Of a stretch of 64,000 nt of DNA, positions 33,378 through 42,509 are shown piece after piece. The notes beneath the pieces are model-generated. The model was not told the origin of the DNA. It saw nothing but the letters and a program-made list of their open reading frames with translations, and did not search any database. How positions within the stretch are numbered: the first letter of the stretch is position 1; the number at the start of each line of letters is the position of its first letter. Both the position numbers and the translations under genes were made by a program. The DNA is from Acidisoma silvae. Its GTDB lineage: Bacteria; Pseudomonadota; Alphaproteobacteria; Acetobacterales; Acetobacteraceae. Location: NCBI RefSeq assembly GCF_020618775.1, contig NZ_JAESVB010000015.1, positions 39,090 to 103,089 on the forward strand, read 5' to 3'.

Positions 33378-34427
33378 ATGAAAACGTCAGGCTATGCAGC
33401 CCTGCGCTGCGACACGCCCCTGGAACCCTTCAGCTTTGAGCGTCGTACGCCCCGTGCCAAGGATGTCGTGATGGAGGTGCTTTATAGCGGCATCTGCCAT
33501 TCCGACCTGCATCAGGCCCGCGATGACTGGGGCTGGAGCAGCTACCCGATCGTGCCGGGCCATGAGATCGTCGGCCGCGTGATCGAGGTCGGCAGTGACG
33601 TCACGCAGTATAAGGTAGGCGATCATGTCGCGGTCGGCTGCATGGTCGACAGCTGCATGAGCTGCGACCAGTGCCGAAAGGGCGAGGAGCAACTGTGCCG
33701 CGCCGGCAATACCCAGACCTATAACAGCCGGGACCGCATCGACGGCAGCCCGACCTATGGCGGCTATTCCAAGCATCTGGTGGCGCGCGAGGAATTCGTG
33801 TTGCGCGTGCCGCAGGGCATGGACCTGTCGCGGGCAGCCCCGCTGCTCTGCGCCGGCATCACCACCTACTCCCCCCTCCGCACCTGGAACGTCGGCCCTG
33901 GCAGCAAGGTGGGCGTCATCGGTCTGGGCGGGCTCGGCCATATGGCGGTAAAGCTCGCCGTCGGCCTGGGCGCGGAGGTGACCGTCATCAGCCGCAGCGC
34001 GGATAAGGAGGCGGATGCCCGCGCCTTGGGCGCCGACCATTTCCTGATGTCCAGCAATGCCGATGCCATGGCGGAGGCGGCAAGCCGCTTCCAGGTCATC
34101 ATCGATACCGTGCCGGTGGATCACGACCTGACACCCTACCTGCCCCTATTGGACGTGGACGGCACGCTGGTGATCGTCGGCGTCGTCGGACCGATTCAAG
34201 GCACCAATACGGTGCCGCTGCTGACGGGCCGGCGCCGCGTTGCCGGCTCGCCCATCGGCGGCATCGCCGAAACGCAGGAAATGCTCGATTTCTGCGCCAA
34301 GAAGGGCATTTTGCCGGATTGCGAGATGATCCGCATGGATGAGATCAATGCCGCGTTCGAGCGGATGGAGCGCGCAGATGTGCGCTACCGTTTCGTGATT
34401 GACATGGCCACACTGGCCGCAGCCTGA
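33378..34427 (+). CDS. NAD(P)-dependent alcohol dehydrogenase, YahK/cinnamyl type (349 aa)
   Basis: Zinc medium-chain dehydrogenase. Catalytic zinc ligands are C40 (GICHSD), H62/E63 (GHEIVG) and a later Cys. Structural zinc cysteines are C93, C96, C99 and C107 (CMSCDQCRKGEEQLC). The nucleotide fold has GVIGLGGLGHMAVKLA. This is the YahK/cinnamyl-alcohol dehydrogenase type, which prefers NADPH and reduces aldehydes broadly. I start it at ATG 33378; the longer frame upstream lacks family similarity. The upstream region contains a 10-bp-arm palindrome, so it is probably controlled by a dedicated repressor. Confidence 0.92.
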   Translation: MKTSGYAALRCDTPLEPFSFERRTPRAKDVVMEVLYSGICHSDLHQARDDWGWSSYPIVPGHEIVGRVIEVGSDVTQYKVGDHVAVGCMVDSCMSCDQCRKGEEQLCRAGNTQTYNSRDRIDGSPTYGGYSKHLVAREEFVLRVPQGMDLSRAAPLLCAGITTYSPLRTWNVGPGSKVGVIGLGGLGHMAVKLAVGLGAEVTVISRSADKEADARALGADHFLMSSNADAMAEAASRFQVIIDTVPVDHDLTPYLPLLDVDGTLVIVGVVGPIQGTNTVPLLTGRRRVAGSPIGGIAETQEMLDFCAKKGILPDCEMIRMDEINAAFERMERADVRYRFVIDMATLAAA

Positions 34428-34439
34428 CCTTGCAGCATC

Positions 34440-34463
34440 GCAGGCCGCTCCCTGGCGGCCTGC
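34440..34463 (+). terminator. GC-rich hairpin after the dehydrogenase
   Basis: GCAGGCCGC and GCGGCCTGC form a perfect 9-bp stem, 13 nt after the stop. It lacks a U-tract, so it may be a weak terminator or a processing hairpin. Confidence 0.4.
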
Positions 34464-34686
34464 GCCACGCTCACACGAATGCCGCCGGCGTGAGCGAGCG
34501 CGTTTCGCATAGCAGTTGAGGACGCCATTCGAATTAAGTACGCCTATTGTGATTACTCCAAAGCGCTTGGAACCAGCAGAGGCCGCCTGATAGAGAATAG
34601 ACAATTCGTGTCAGGAGCATTGGATTGTCCCCAGATTTCAATGACATGCGCATCGAGCCCTCGCTTTTCGCGTCCAGGGTGGCGCG

Positions 34687-35853
34687 TTGAAAGTCGCGCT
34701 GGTACACGAATGGTTCAATACCTGGGCCGGGTCGGAGAAGGTGCTTGAGGTCATACTCTCGCTTTTTCCGGAGGCCGATATCTTCAGCCTCATCGAAGTG
34801 CTGCCCGACAAGGACCGGACAGTCATCACCAAGGGCCGGGTAAAGACGACCTTTTTGCAGAGAATCCCTTATATCCGGCATATCTATCGCGACATGCTGC
34901 CGCTGATGCCGATTGCGATCGAACAACTGGACATGAGCGGCTACGACCTCATCATCTCCAATTCCCACGCCGTCGCCAAAGGCGTCATCACCGGGCCCGA
35001 TCAACTTCATATATGCTATTGCTATAGCCCCATGCGCTATGCCTGGGATCTTCAGGCCCAGTATCTGCGGGAATCACGGCTGGAGCGCGGCATCCGCAGT
35101 GCGCTGGCCCGCTATTTTCTGCACAAGATCCGCGTCTGGGACCAGCAAAGCGCCCAGCATGTCGATCACTTCATTTCCTGCTCGCATTACATCGCGCGGC
35201 GGGTCTGGAAGGCCTATCGCCGTGAATCGGAAGTCGTCTACCCGAATGTGGAGACCGATATCTTCACCATAGGCGATGAGGCACGCGAAGACTTCTATTT
35301 CGCGTCCTCGCGTATGGTCCCCTACAAAAAGATGCACCTGATCGTGCAGGCTTTCGCGAAGATGCCGCATCGCAGGCTGGTCATGATCGGCACCGGGCCG
35401 CAGTTCAACCGCATTCGCAAGCTGGCGACGCCGAACGTCACCCTGCTCGGCTACCAGGAATTTCCGGTCCTGCTCAGCCATCTGCGCCGTGCGCGCGCCT
35501 TCATTTTCGCCGCCGAGGAGGATTTCGGCATCGCCCCGATCGAGGCCCAGGCCTGCGGCACGCCCGTTCTGGCCTTCGGTCGCGGCGGCGCCACCGAGAC
35601 GATCATCGACGGCGAGACCGGCATGTATTTCTACGAGCAGACGCCGGAAGCCATCATGGCGGCGGTCGACGCCTTCGAGGCGCGCGAAACCCCGTTCGAC
35701 CCCGACGTGGTCCGGCGCAACGCGCTGCGGTTCTCGACCCAAAATTTCAAAGCCGATTTCGCCCGCCTGATCTGGTCGCACTGGGACGCGCATGTCGCGC
35801 GCCTGGGTAAAGGCCGCCCCCGCCCTCTGGTTGTCAGCGAGGAAGCCGCATGA
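34687..35853 (+). CDS. GT4-type glycosyltransferase, EPS (388 aa)
   Basis: Two-Rossmann (GT-B) retaining glycosyltransferase. The N-terminal nucleotide-sugar fold begins KVALVHEWFNTWAGSEKVLE; the C-terminal EX7E motif is AAEEDFGIAPIEAQACG, followed by FGRGGATETI. The start is a TTG (34687); the in-window ATGs nearby are out of frame and ribosome-site evidence is modest. First gene of the EPS locus. It is a paralog of the enzyme at 55358-56743 (shared GPDQxHIxYxxSPMRYxWDL). It probably adds a sugar to the polyprenyl-linked repeat; the GDP-mannose dehydratase next to it suggests deoxyhexose or mannose-derived chemistry. Confidence 0.85.
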   Translation: MKVALVHEWFNTWAGSEKVLEVILSLFPEADIFSLIEVLPDKDRTVITKGRVKTTFLQRIPYIRHIYRDMLPLMPIAIEQLDMSGYDLIISNSHAVAKGVITGPDQLHICYCYSPMRYAWDLQAQYLRESRLERGIRSALARYFLHKIRVWDQQSAQHVDHFISCSHYIARRVWKAYRRESEVVYPNVETDIFTIGDEAREDFYFASSRMVPYKKMHLIVQAFAKMPHRRLVMIGTGPQFNRIRKLATPNVTLLGYQEFPVLLSHLRRARAFIFAAEEDFGIAPIEAQACGTPVLAFGRGGATETIIDGETGMYFYEQTPEAIMAAVDAFEARETPFDPDVVRRNALRFSTQNFKADFARLIWSHWDAHVARLGKGRPRPLVVSEEAA

Positions 35854-36920
35854 CTGAGACCTCCGCCCTCATCACCGGCATTACCGGCCAGGACGGTGCC
35901 TATCTGGCGCGTTTCCTGCTCGACCGCGGCTATATGGTCCACGGCACCTATCGCCGCGCCAGCACGCCCAATTTCTGGCGCCTGGAGGCGCTTGGCATCC
36001 GGCACCATCCCAGGCTGAAGCTGATGGTGCATGACGTGACGGACCCCGGCTCCTGCTTCCGGATTCTGGAGAAGTCGGAGGCGACGGAAGTCTACCATCT
36101 CGGGGCGCAAAGCTTCGTCGGCGCATCCTTCGATCTGCCGGCAACGACGGCCGAGATTACCGGACTTGGCACTGTCCACATTCTAGAAGCGATCCGCAGC
36201 GTCAATCCGCGCATCCGCTTCTATCAGGCGTCGAGCGCCGAAATGTTCGGCCGCGTCCAGGCGGTGCCGCAGACGGAGACGACGCCCTTCTATCCCCGCA
36301 GCCCCTATGCGGCCGCCAAGCTCTACGCCCATTGGATGGCGATCAATTACCGCGAATCCTACGGCATTTTTGCCAGCTGCGGCATCCTGTTCAACCATGA
36401 GTCGCCGCTGCGCGGGCTCGATTTCGTGACCCGCAAGATTACCGACGGTGTGGCGCGAATCGCCACCGGCAGCACGGAGCCCATCCGCCTGGGCAATCTG
36501 AATGCCGAACGCGACTGGGGTTATGCCCCCGAATATGTCGCCGGCATGTGGGCGCTGCTGCAAGCCGATGAGCCGCATACGCTGGTTTTCGCGACCAACA
36601 AGACCCATAGCGTGCGGCAATTCGCCGAATGGGCGTTCCGCGAGACCGGTCAGGAAATCGCATGGCGCGGCACCGGTTCGTCCGAAACCGGGCATTGCAC
36701 CCGCACGGGCGAGACCTTGGTGGCGGTAGACCCCGACTTTTACCGGCCGGCGGAAGTCGAATCCCTGATCGGCGATCCGTCCAAGGCGAGGCAGACCATC
36801 GGTTGGCATCCGGAGACCGGTGCGGAAGCGCTGTGCGGCATCATGGTTCGCGCGGATCTGGCGCGGTATCAGCCTGCCACGCCCCTGACAGAGCCTTTGC
36901 GCGCCCACGAAGCCGCTTAA
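35850..36920 (+). CDS. gmd: GDP-mannose 4,6-dehydratase (356 aa)
   Basis: Extended SDR enzyme: cofactor motif TGITGQDGAYLARFL, then STPNFWRLEALG, and active-site features SSAEMFG and SPYAAAKLYAHWM (YxxxK). It converts GDP-mannose to GDP-4-keto-6-deoxymannose, precursor of GDP-fucose, rhamnose or perosamine; a second enzyme needed for these is not seen here. The ATGA overlap with the glycosyltransferase indicates translational coupling. Cytoplasmic EPS precursor supply. Confidence 0.9.
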   Translation: MTETSALITGITGQDGAYLARFLLDRGYMVHGTYRRASTPNFWRLEALGIRHHPRLKLMVHDVTDPGSCFRILEKSEATEVYHLGAQSFVGASFDLPATTAEITGLGTVHILEAIRSVNPRIRFYQASSAEMFGRVQAVPQTETTPFYPRSPYAAAKLYAHWMAINYRESYGIFASCGILFNHESPLRGLDFVTRKITDGVARIATGSTEPIRLGNLNAERDWGYAPEYVAGMWALLQADEPHTLVFATNKTHSVRQFAEWAFRETGQEIAWRGTGSSETGHCTRTGETLVAVDPDFYRPAEVESLIGDPSKARQTIGWHPETGAEALCGIMVRADLARYQPATPLTEPLRAHEAA

Positions 36921-38203
36921 CCTGGGGGCGAGCCTTAGCGCCCCTCCCACCCCGCGTGGGCAAAGCCCAGGCCGGTGCAGACCGTCATGCCAAAGCGATG
37001 GTGGCACGGCCCTGCCCGCCCTGCGCCATTCCCGCGTAAGCGGCCGGGGATTTCGCCGGCTTTCGATCGGCGCGTCCCCGGCCGGCCAAACCAAATCCCA
37101 TCGAATTTTGATTCCGTCCACATAGGCCCAAGACGCGATTGGCCTCTTGAGATCGGGCCGATGGTCGCGCTGTCAGAAAGGATGGCTTGAGAAAGACCGT
37201 GACCCCGGGCAAATGCCCGCGTTCATGAGCCATCAAAGGCGATCAAACAATTGCCGCGATTCTGTAACAAAAAAAACCAGTGTGAGAGCGGGCAATGCGC
37301 GCCACTGTCACAGGAGGCGGGTTAGACCTGGAACAGCGGCGGTCATCCTCGTGCAAGCGCGGCACGGTGAACGGACCAGTCATGCATCCCGCTTGCCCTT
37401 CCAGATCAAATTTTTTGAAAGTTTTCATTAGCTAACAGGACAATTCTCAATCCGCATCTTAGTCCTGCGGCGACACGTGAGGCAGCGCCTTCTTGTCGCG
37501 ATACGGCCGTGAGCATCAATTAAAAAAAACACCCCTCGCCCGCACAAGCCTTCGGCTCGCAGCACAGGAAACTCTAAAACGATCACAATTATCTGACTAA
37601 ATAACGAATTGGCATAAAATCAGCAAAATCGATTTCTCAACAATATCAGCACAGCATTTTAATTTTCCTCCGGGTATCAAGCATTGTTATTTGAGACAAG
37701 AACAATAACAGCTATACCTTTGACGCGATGTTTTCTGAGTCCAGCGCTTCATATACCCATTTTCTTTCTATGTTTTGACCTCGACCGCTTCGACTGAGGC
37801 TTCGTCGTTTTATTAAACCCTGCTGAGTATTTCTTGATATCCCGAAAAAGACGCGATAAGAACAAAGACTATCACGAACTTGTGTTGAAAATAAATGGGA
37901 AAAGCCCCAAACGGAATCGTTAGATTTTAAGAACTAATCCCAAAGACTAGTTCTACCCATAATGTTAAATGACCTAACGATTTTTAGTGATAACGCTTTC
38001 AGGTTTGCCGCTGTTTGGCCGATTTTAAGCGATGTTCGACTTGGTGATATAAAATTATCAACGCCTAAAGCCTCCCATCTCTAAGCTTAAGCCTAAGTCT
38101 TGCAGCTCACTGATCTGCCGGATGAGGAAATGCGGATAAAAAAGTGCCCCGTTTGAGGCTTTCCCGGAACACGCAACCGCAGGATTGATTTGGATAGAAA
38201 CAC
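36921..38203. other. Long intergenic region before the regulators
   Basis: About 1.28 kb without a convincing gene. From about 37430 to 38110 it is clearly AT-richer than the flanks. It probably holds promoter and regulatory sequence for the regulator at 38204 and may mark an old rearrangement. No IS ends, tRNA or repeat array are seen. Confidence 0.45.
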
Positions 38204-39034
38204 ATGACGTTCGTACGCATTCCCCACGACCGCCTATCGGGAAACGCTGCTGGGAACTCGATTAAGGGATACAACACTGTGAACATGGAATCCGATGATT
38301 CCTCACGGATCGTGAACAAAACGCCCGATCTGAGCACCGATGACGCCTCGCTAGCACTTGATGGATCATTGCTCTCGATGCTGTGGGTTGACGCGGCGCG
38401 GCTAAGTCGGGAATGCATTGCCAACGCCGTCATGGCGGCCGAGCCCGGTTTTGTGATCCACGCAGCCAGGTCGGTGGAAGAGTGCCTTAACCTGGAGGGA
38501 TTAGATCCTCATCTGGTTGTCTATTATTCGCATGCCGAGGATACGGTCGATATCGACGCGATCGAAGCCCTGCACACGGCTTATCCCTCGGCCCGGCTGG
38601 TCATCCTGTCAGACGCGGCAACGCTGGATGCCGGTGCCGTGCGGCATATTCTGTCCCATAACGTCGCCGGCTTCATCCTGACGCGGCGCACGGGATTGCA
38701 GATGGTGGTGTCCGCCATAAGCCTGGTGCATTCGGGCGGCACCTTCGTGCCGCGTGATTTCCTGTTCATGGAGGACGCGCCGCCGCCGCCCAGCGCCGCC
38801 CCCATCCGCCGCGCGTCGGAACATGGGCGCTTCACGCAGCGTGAACTGGCTGTGCTGGATCTGATTCGCCTCGGTCAGCCAAACAAGCTGATCGCCGAGG
38901 AACTCGGCATGAGTGCGAGCACGGTCAAGGTGCATGTCCGCAATATCATGCAGAAAATGGGCGTCGCCAATCGCACCAAAGTGGCGATGGGCGCCGAAGA
39001 CTTTCTCAATGAGGATCGTCAGAAATCCTATTGA
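38204..39034 (+). CDS. LuxR-type regulator with degenerate receiver, EPS locus copy 1 (276 aa)
   Basis: The N-terminal half (about 55-195) has a receiver-like fold (LSMLWVDAARLSRECIANAV ... RLVILSDAA ... GGTFVPRDFLF) but lacks the phospho-acceptor Asp: the beta-3 residue is Tyr (LVVYYSH). The beta-5 Lys is also replaced (GFILTRRTG). The C-terminus is a NarL/LuxR HTH (FTQRELAVLDLIRLGQPNKL, then IAEELGMSASTVKVHVRNIM). It should bind DNA without classical phosphorylation control. It is a paralog of the two following genes. Start at ATG 38204 or 38287. Confidence 0.85.
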   Translation: MTFVRIPHDRLSGNAAGNSIKGYNTVNMESDDSSRIVNKTPDLSTDDASLALDGSLLSMLWVDAARLSRECIANAVMAAEPGFVIHAARSVEECLNLEGLDPHLVVYYSHAEDTVDIDAIEALHTAYPSARLVILSDAATLDAGAVRHILSHNVAGFILTRRTGLQMVVSAISLVHSGGTFVPRDFLFMEDAPPPPSAAPIRRASEHGRFTQRELAVLDLIRLGQPNKLIAEELGMSASTVKVHVRNIMQKMGVANRTKVAMGAEDFLNEDRQKSY

Positions 39035-39222
39035 TAATTTGGCAAGACAAATTTTTGTCAGTGGCCATCACAATCACGCCGCAATATCGCCGCCTTTGGT
39101 TTCAATTTATCGACAAAAATAAAATTCAATCCTACCGAATGGCTAATCCTAAAAATCTTACTAGTTAAATTGCTGCGCTGCACCTAAGTATATGGGCAGA
39201 TTATTTTTGGAGGTTAACTCTA

Positions 39223-40038
39223 ATGGGGAATTCACTTCACCAATTCGATCGCGCGTTTCAGTCTTCCGACTCATCCCATGACGAGGTGATACGCACCAAC
39301 GCGCTACCCGTGGCCAGCGATACCCCCTTTTCGGTTGATATTACCCCGCCGACAGACCAGCCGCGCAGCCAGACAGCCCGCATCGCCTGGATCGACAGTT
39401 ACGCGCTGACGCGCGACTGCCTGTCGAAGGTGATGTCCGACATGCAGCCCGACCTTGAGATCGACACTTTCGCGACGGTGGAGCAATTCCTGGCGGCAAG
39501 CGCCGAGGTCGATATGGATGTCGTGATCCTGTATTCGCACCGGCCGAACGACGCCTGCCTCCAGGAAATTACGACGATTTGCGAAGCGCTCGAAACCATT
39601 CCGGTGATCATCCTCTCCGACCTCGAAGAGAGCTATCAGGTCAGCACTATTCGCGAAGCCTTGCGCGCCGGGGCTAGCGGATTCATCTCGACCCGCAGCA
39701 TGGGCCTGGGCATGACCCTGTCCGCCATCCGTTTCGTGCAATCGGGAGGCACCTTCGCCCCGCTCGATATTCTCCTGTCCGATACGGCTGTAGCGCAGCC
39801 CGCGCAGGCAATTCAGGATACGCCCTACCGCTTGACGGCCCGGCAGCGCGACGTGCTGGCCCAGCTTCAGCAGGGCAAGGCCAATAAGATCATCGCCCAT
39901 GAGCTGGGCATGAGCGAAAGCACGGCGAAAGTTCACATCCGCAATATCATGCGCAAAATGGGTGCCACGAACCGGACTCAAGCCGCCTTCAATGCCCTGA
40001 AGCTTTATCCGGAAGGCGAGACCCGCCCCAGCCTCTGA
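39223..40038 (+). CDS. LuxR-type regulator with degenerate receiver, EPS locus copy 2 (271 aa)
   Basis: Same design as copy 1: receiver-like domain (about 45-190: ARIAWIDSYALTRDCLSKVM ... VVILYSHRPNDA ... VIILSDLEE ... GFISTRSMG) with Tyr at the phospho-Asp position and Thr at the Lys position, then an HTH (TARQRDVLAQLQQGKANKII, AHELGMSESTAKVHIRNIMR). ATG 39223 has TTGGAGG upstream. It probably controls EPS genes in or near the locus; no experiment is implied. Confidence 0.85.
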   Translation: MGNSLHQFDRAFQSSDSSHDEVIRTNALPVASDTPFSVDITPPTDQPRSQTARIAWIDSYALTRDCLSKVMSDMQPDLEIDTFATVEQFLAASAEVDMDVVILYSHRPNDACLQEITTICEALETIPVIILSDLEESYQVSTIREALRAGASGFISTRSMGLGMTLSAIRFVQSGGTFAPLDILLSDTAVAQPAQAIQDTPYRLTARQRDVLAQLQQGKANKIIAHELGMSESTAKVHIRNIMRKMGATNRTQAAFNALKLYPEGETRPSL

Positions 40039-40365
40039 TGCCGTTCCACGACCGGGCCGCTGACGCGGCCCACGACACCTTTCCCGTCATCGCTGCGGAA
40101 AAGCGCTTTACGCCTGATTCGCGTTTGCGCTGACTTCCATCGAACGATGCTTCGGCAAGTTCGGGCCGTATTCGCCAAGCGTCGCCACACTGAACGCCCA
40201 AACCCTCCGTCTTCGACCGAATAGGCTATCGGGGCGCAAAAATCGTCTTTAGTGATTAGCGTTGACAGCCTTGTTCCAAGGCACGGATTTTCCTATTCCA
40301 GCATAGGATTTGAGGTAAAGCGAGGCCGCTGACCAGACGAACGCGACCTTAACGAAGGTTCGCGT

Positions 40366-41088
40366 ATGTCTCGGTCCAGTGCTCCGAGCCGATTGAGACC
40401 CGTTTCACTTTACACGACTGTGACGCCTGATTTGGATAACACGCATGCCAACAGAACTTTGGGCCTGGATAGGGTGATGCCCGGACACATTCGTGTAGCC
40501 TGGGTAGATCGCTGTCAGCTGACGCGGGAATGCATGACCGCAGCCTTGTCCCATCGGATGTCACCGATCGTTGCCGTGCCCTTCAAGGATGCCCACAGCC
40601 TTGTCGCGATACCCGACCCTTCCGAAATCGATCTTATCGTCCTGCATAGTTTGAGCATGAACGATCAATTGCCGCTGGATATCGCCTTGCTGCGGGATGC
40701 CGATTTCGTCCAACCGATCATCCTCGTGACCGGCGATGAAGCGGGAGACCACTTGGGCAATGTCAAAAGCGCGCTGCGCCTGGGCGCCAGCGGTCATCTG
40801 TCGACGCAGACGACGGGGATCGATCTGGCGATTTCGTCCTTCGCCTTCGCACATCAAGGCGGCACCTTTGCGCCGATGACCCTGATGCTGGCCGATGAGG
40901 CTGGCGCAAAACGAGCCGTGACGCCCCGCATCCAAGCCGCTGTCGGCGCACGCCACAGCGGGCCGGCCCTGACCACCGTGCAAGGCCTGGCCGAGCGCAA
41001 GGCGCATTCCGAGCGTGACGGCAGCACGCCCAACCGGTCAGCGCTGCGTCTTGCCTCCAATTCCGGCGTCACGGAAGAGAAGCCGTGA
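40366..41088 (+). CDS. HTH-less paralog of the EPS regulators, copy 3 (240 aa)
   Basis: The receiver-like part matches copies 1 and 2 (IRVAWVDRCQLTRECMTAAL, LIVLHSLSMND with His at the phospho-Asp position, GASGHLSTQTTG, HQGGTFAPMTLML). In place of the HTH it has about 60 residues of low-complexity tail ending SNSGVTEEKP. The frame is intact and its stop overlaps the next gene (GTGA), so this is a real domain loss rather than a gene break. It may act by binding the other two paralogs or another protein. Confidence 0.8.
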   Translation: MSRSSAPSRLRPVSLYTTVTPDLDNTHANRTLGLDRVMPGHIRVAWVDRCQLTRECMTAALSHRMSPIVAVPFKDAHSLVAIPDPSEIDLIVLHSLSMNDQLPLDIALLRDADFVQPIILVTGDEAGDHLGNVKSALRLGASGHLSTQTTGIDLAISSFAFAHQGGTFAPMTLMLADEAGAKRAVTPRIQAAVGARHSGPALTTVQGLAERKAHSERDGSTPNRSALRLASNSGVTEEKP

Positions 41089-42218
41089 GCGGAACCTTGA
41101 AGCGCTACCTGCGGGAAGGCTATCTCGCTGGCAGCGCTGCTTGGACCAAACGCCTGGTCGGCCACACCATGAACCCGCGCCGCTTCGACCGCGTGGCCAT
41201 CGTTGCGGCCTTCGGCAAGCATAACGGCATCACTCGCGGCGCCTTCCTGCAATGGCAGGCACTCCGCAGCCTCGGCATCGATGCCACGATGGTCGATGCC
41301 ACACCGGCGCTCCGCAATCCCTTCTACCGCGTGCCCCATGATGCGGCGACGGCCTATATCTTCCATTCGGGCGGCCCGCAGACGGCGAGCCTGATCAGCG
41401 CCGTTCTGCCCGCCGCCCGCGACGCTTATCGGATCGCCTATTGGGCCTGGGAACTGCCCGATCCGCCGTCCGACTGGGGTGGCAGCGAAGACACGGTGCA
41501 TGAAATCTGGACGCCGAGCCAATTTTCGCGAGACAGCCTCGCGCGGATGATGCGCAAGCCGATCGCGGTCGTGCCGCATTACCTGCCGCCGCAGATAGCG
41601 CGCAGCCGGGCCGCAGACACCCCCTTCACCGTGCTGACCATGGCGGATAGCCGTTCCAGCCTGTCGCGCAAAAATCCGGAAGCCTCGGTGCGCGCCTTCG
41701 TCGCCGCCTTCGGGCAATCCCCGGCCGCACGGCTGCTGCTGAAGATCTCGGCCAAGGACGACGAGCTTCAGGCTTTCGATGCGCAACTGGGCGGATTGCT
41801 GCAAGCGCCGAATATCGAAATCATCCGCGAATTCATGACCGATGACGCTTTGTCCGCTTTATACGGCCGGGCCGATGCCCTGATATCGCTGCACCGGTCC
41901 GAAGGGTTCGGTCTGCCGATGCTGGAAGCCCTGGCGCGCGGCGTGCCGGTGGTCGCCACCGGCTGGTCGGGCAATACGGATTTCACGACCGCCGGGAACA
42001 GCATCCTGGTGCCTTACACGCTGGTACCGGTGAAGGATGCCGCCTCGGTCTATAGCGGCAGCCACTGGGCCGAGCCCGATACGGCTGCGGCAGCCGCCGC
42101 CCTACGGCGGCTGGCCGACGATACGGCGCTGCACACGCGCCTGTCTGACGCCGCCTATCGCGGCTGCGCCGATCTTGCCGTCAGCTTTCCCCTTTCGGCC
42201 TCGCCAGCGGCCGCATAA
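41085..42218 (+). CDS. GT4-type glycosyltransferase, EPS (377 aa)
   Basis: GT-B glycosyltransferase with C-terminal HRSEGFGLPMLEALARGVPV (EX7E) and a donor-site loop TGWSGNTDF. The N-terminal half is diverged. The GTG start at 41085 overlaps the preceding regulator stop and is preceded by GAAGAGAAG. It probably adds an internal sugar of the EPS repeat; donor and linkage are not inferable. Confidence 0.8.
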   Translation: MSGTLKRYLREGYLAGSAAWTKRLVGHTMNPRRFDRVAIVAAFGKHNGITRGAFLQWQALRSLGIDATMVDATPALRNPFYRVPHDAATAYIFHSGGPQTASLISAVLPAARDAYRIAYWAWELPDPPSDWGGSEDTVHEIWTPSQFSRDSLARMMRKPIAVVPHYLPPQIARSRAADTPFTVLTMADSRSSLSRKNPEASVRAFVAAFGQSPAARLLLKISAKDDELQAFDAQLGGLLQAPNIEIIREFMTDDALSALYGRADALISLHRSEGFGLPMLEALARGVPVVATGWSGNTDFTTAGNSILVPYTLVPVKDAASVYSGSHWAEPDTAAAAAALRRLADDTALHTRLSDAAYRGCADLAVSFPLSASPAAA

Positions 42219-42509
42219 GCGGCTAAACCGGGCCTGCGCCGGACGCCACCGGCCGGCGGCCTGATCACATTATTGCGCGCCACCTTGGCCATTCCATCCG
42301 TCTGAACGCGGCTTAAGCCGCTCAGTCTGCGGAAAGCCCAAATCCGATCCTGGCATTAAACCATTCCGGCCAAGTCGATCTATCCGAATTGATTACGGAC
42401 GCGGCGCGTTTGTCCTCCACAGTTATGACCGGGCAATTTCCTGCGCTGATGCTACTCTATAGGCTGATGACTAAGATCAGCCGGTTCGCGCAGTGGGACA
42501 ATTTTGCTT

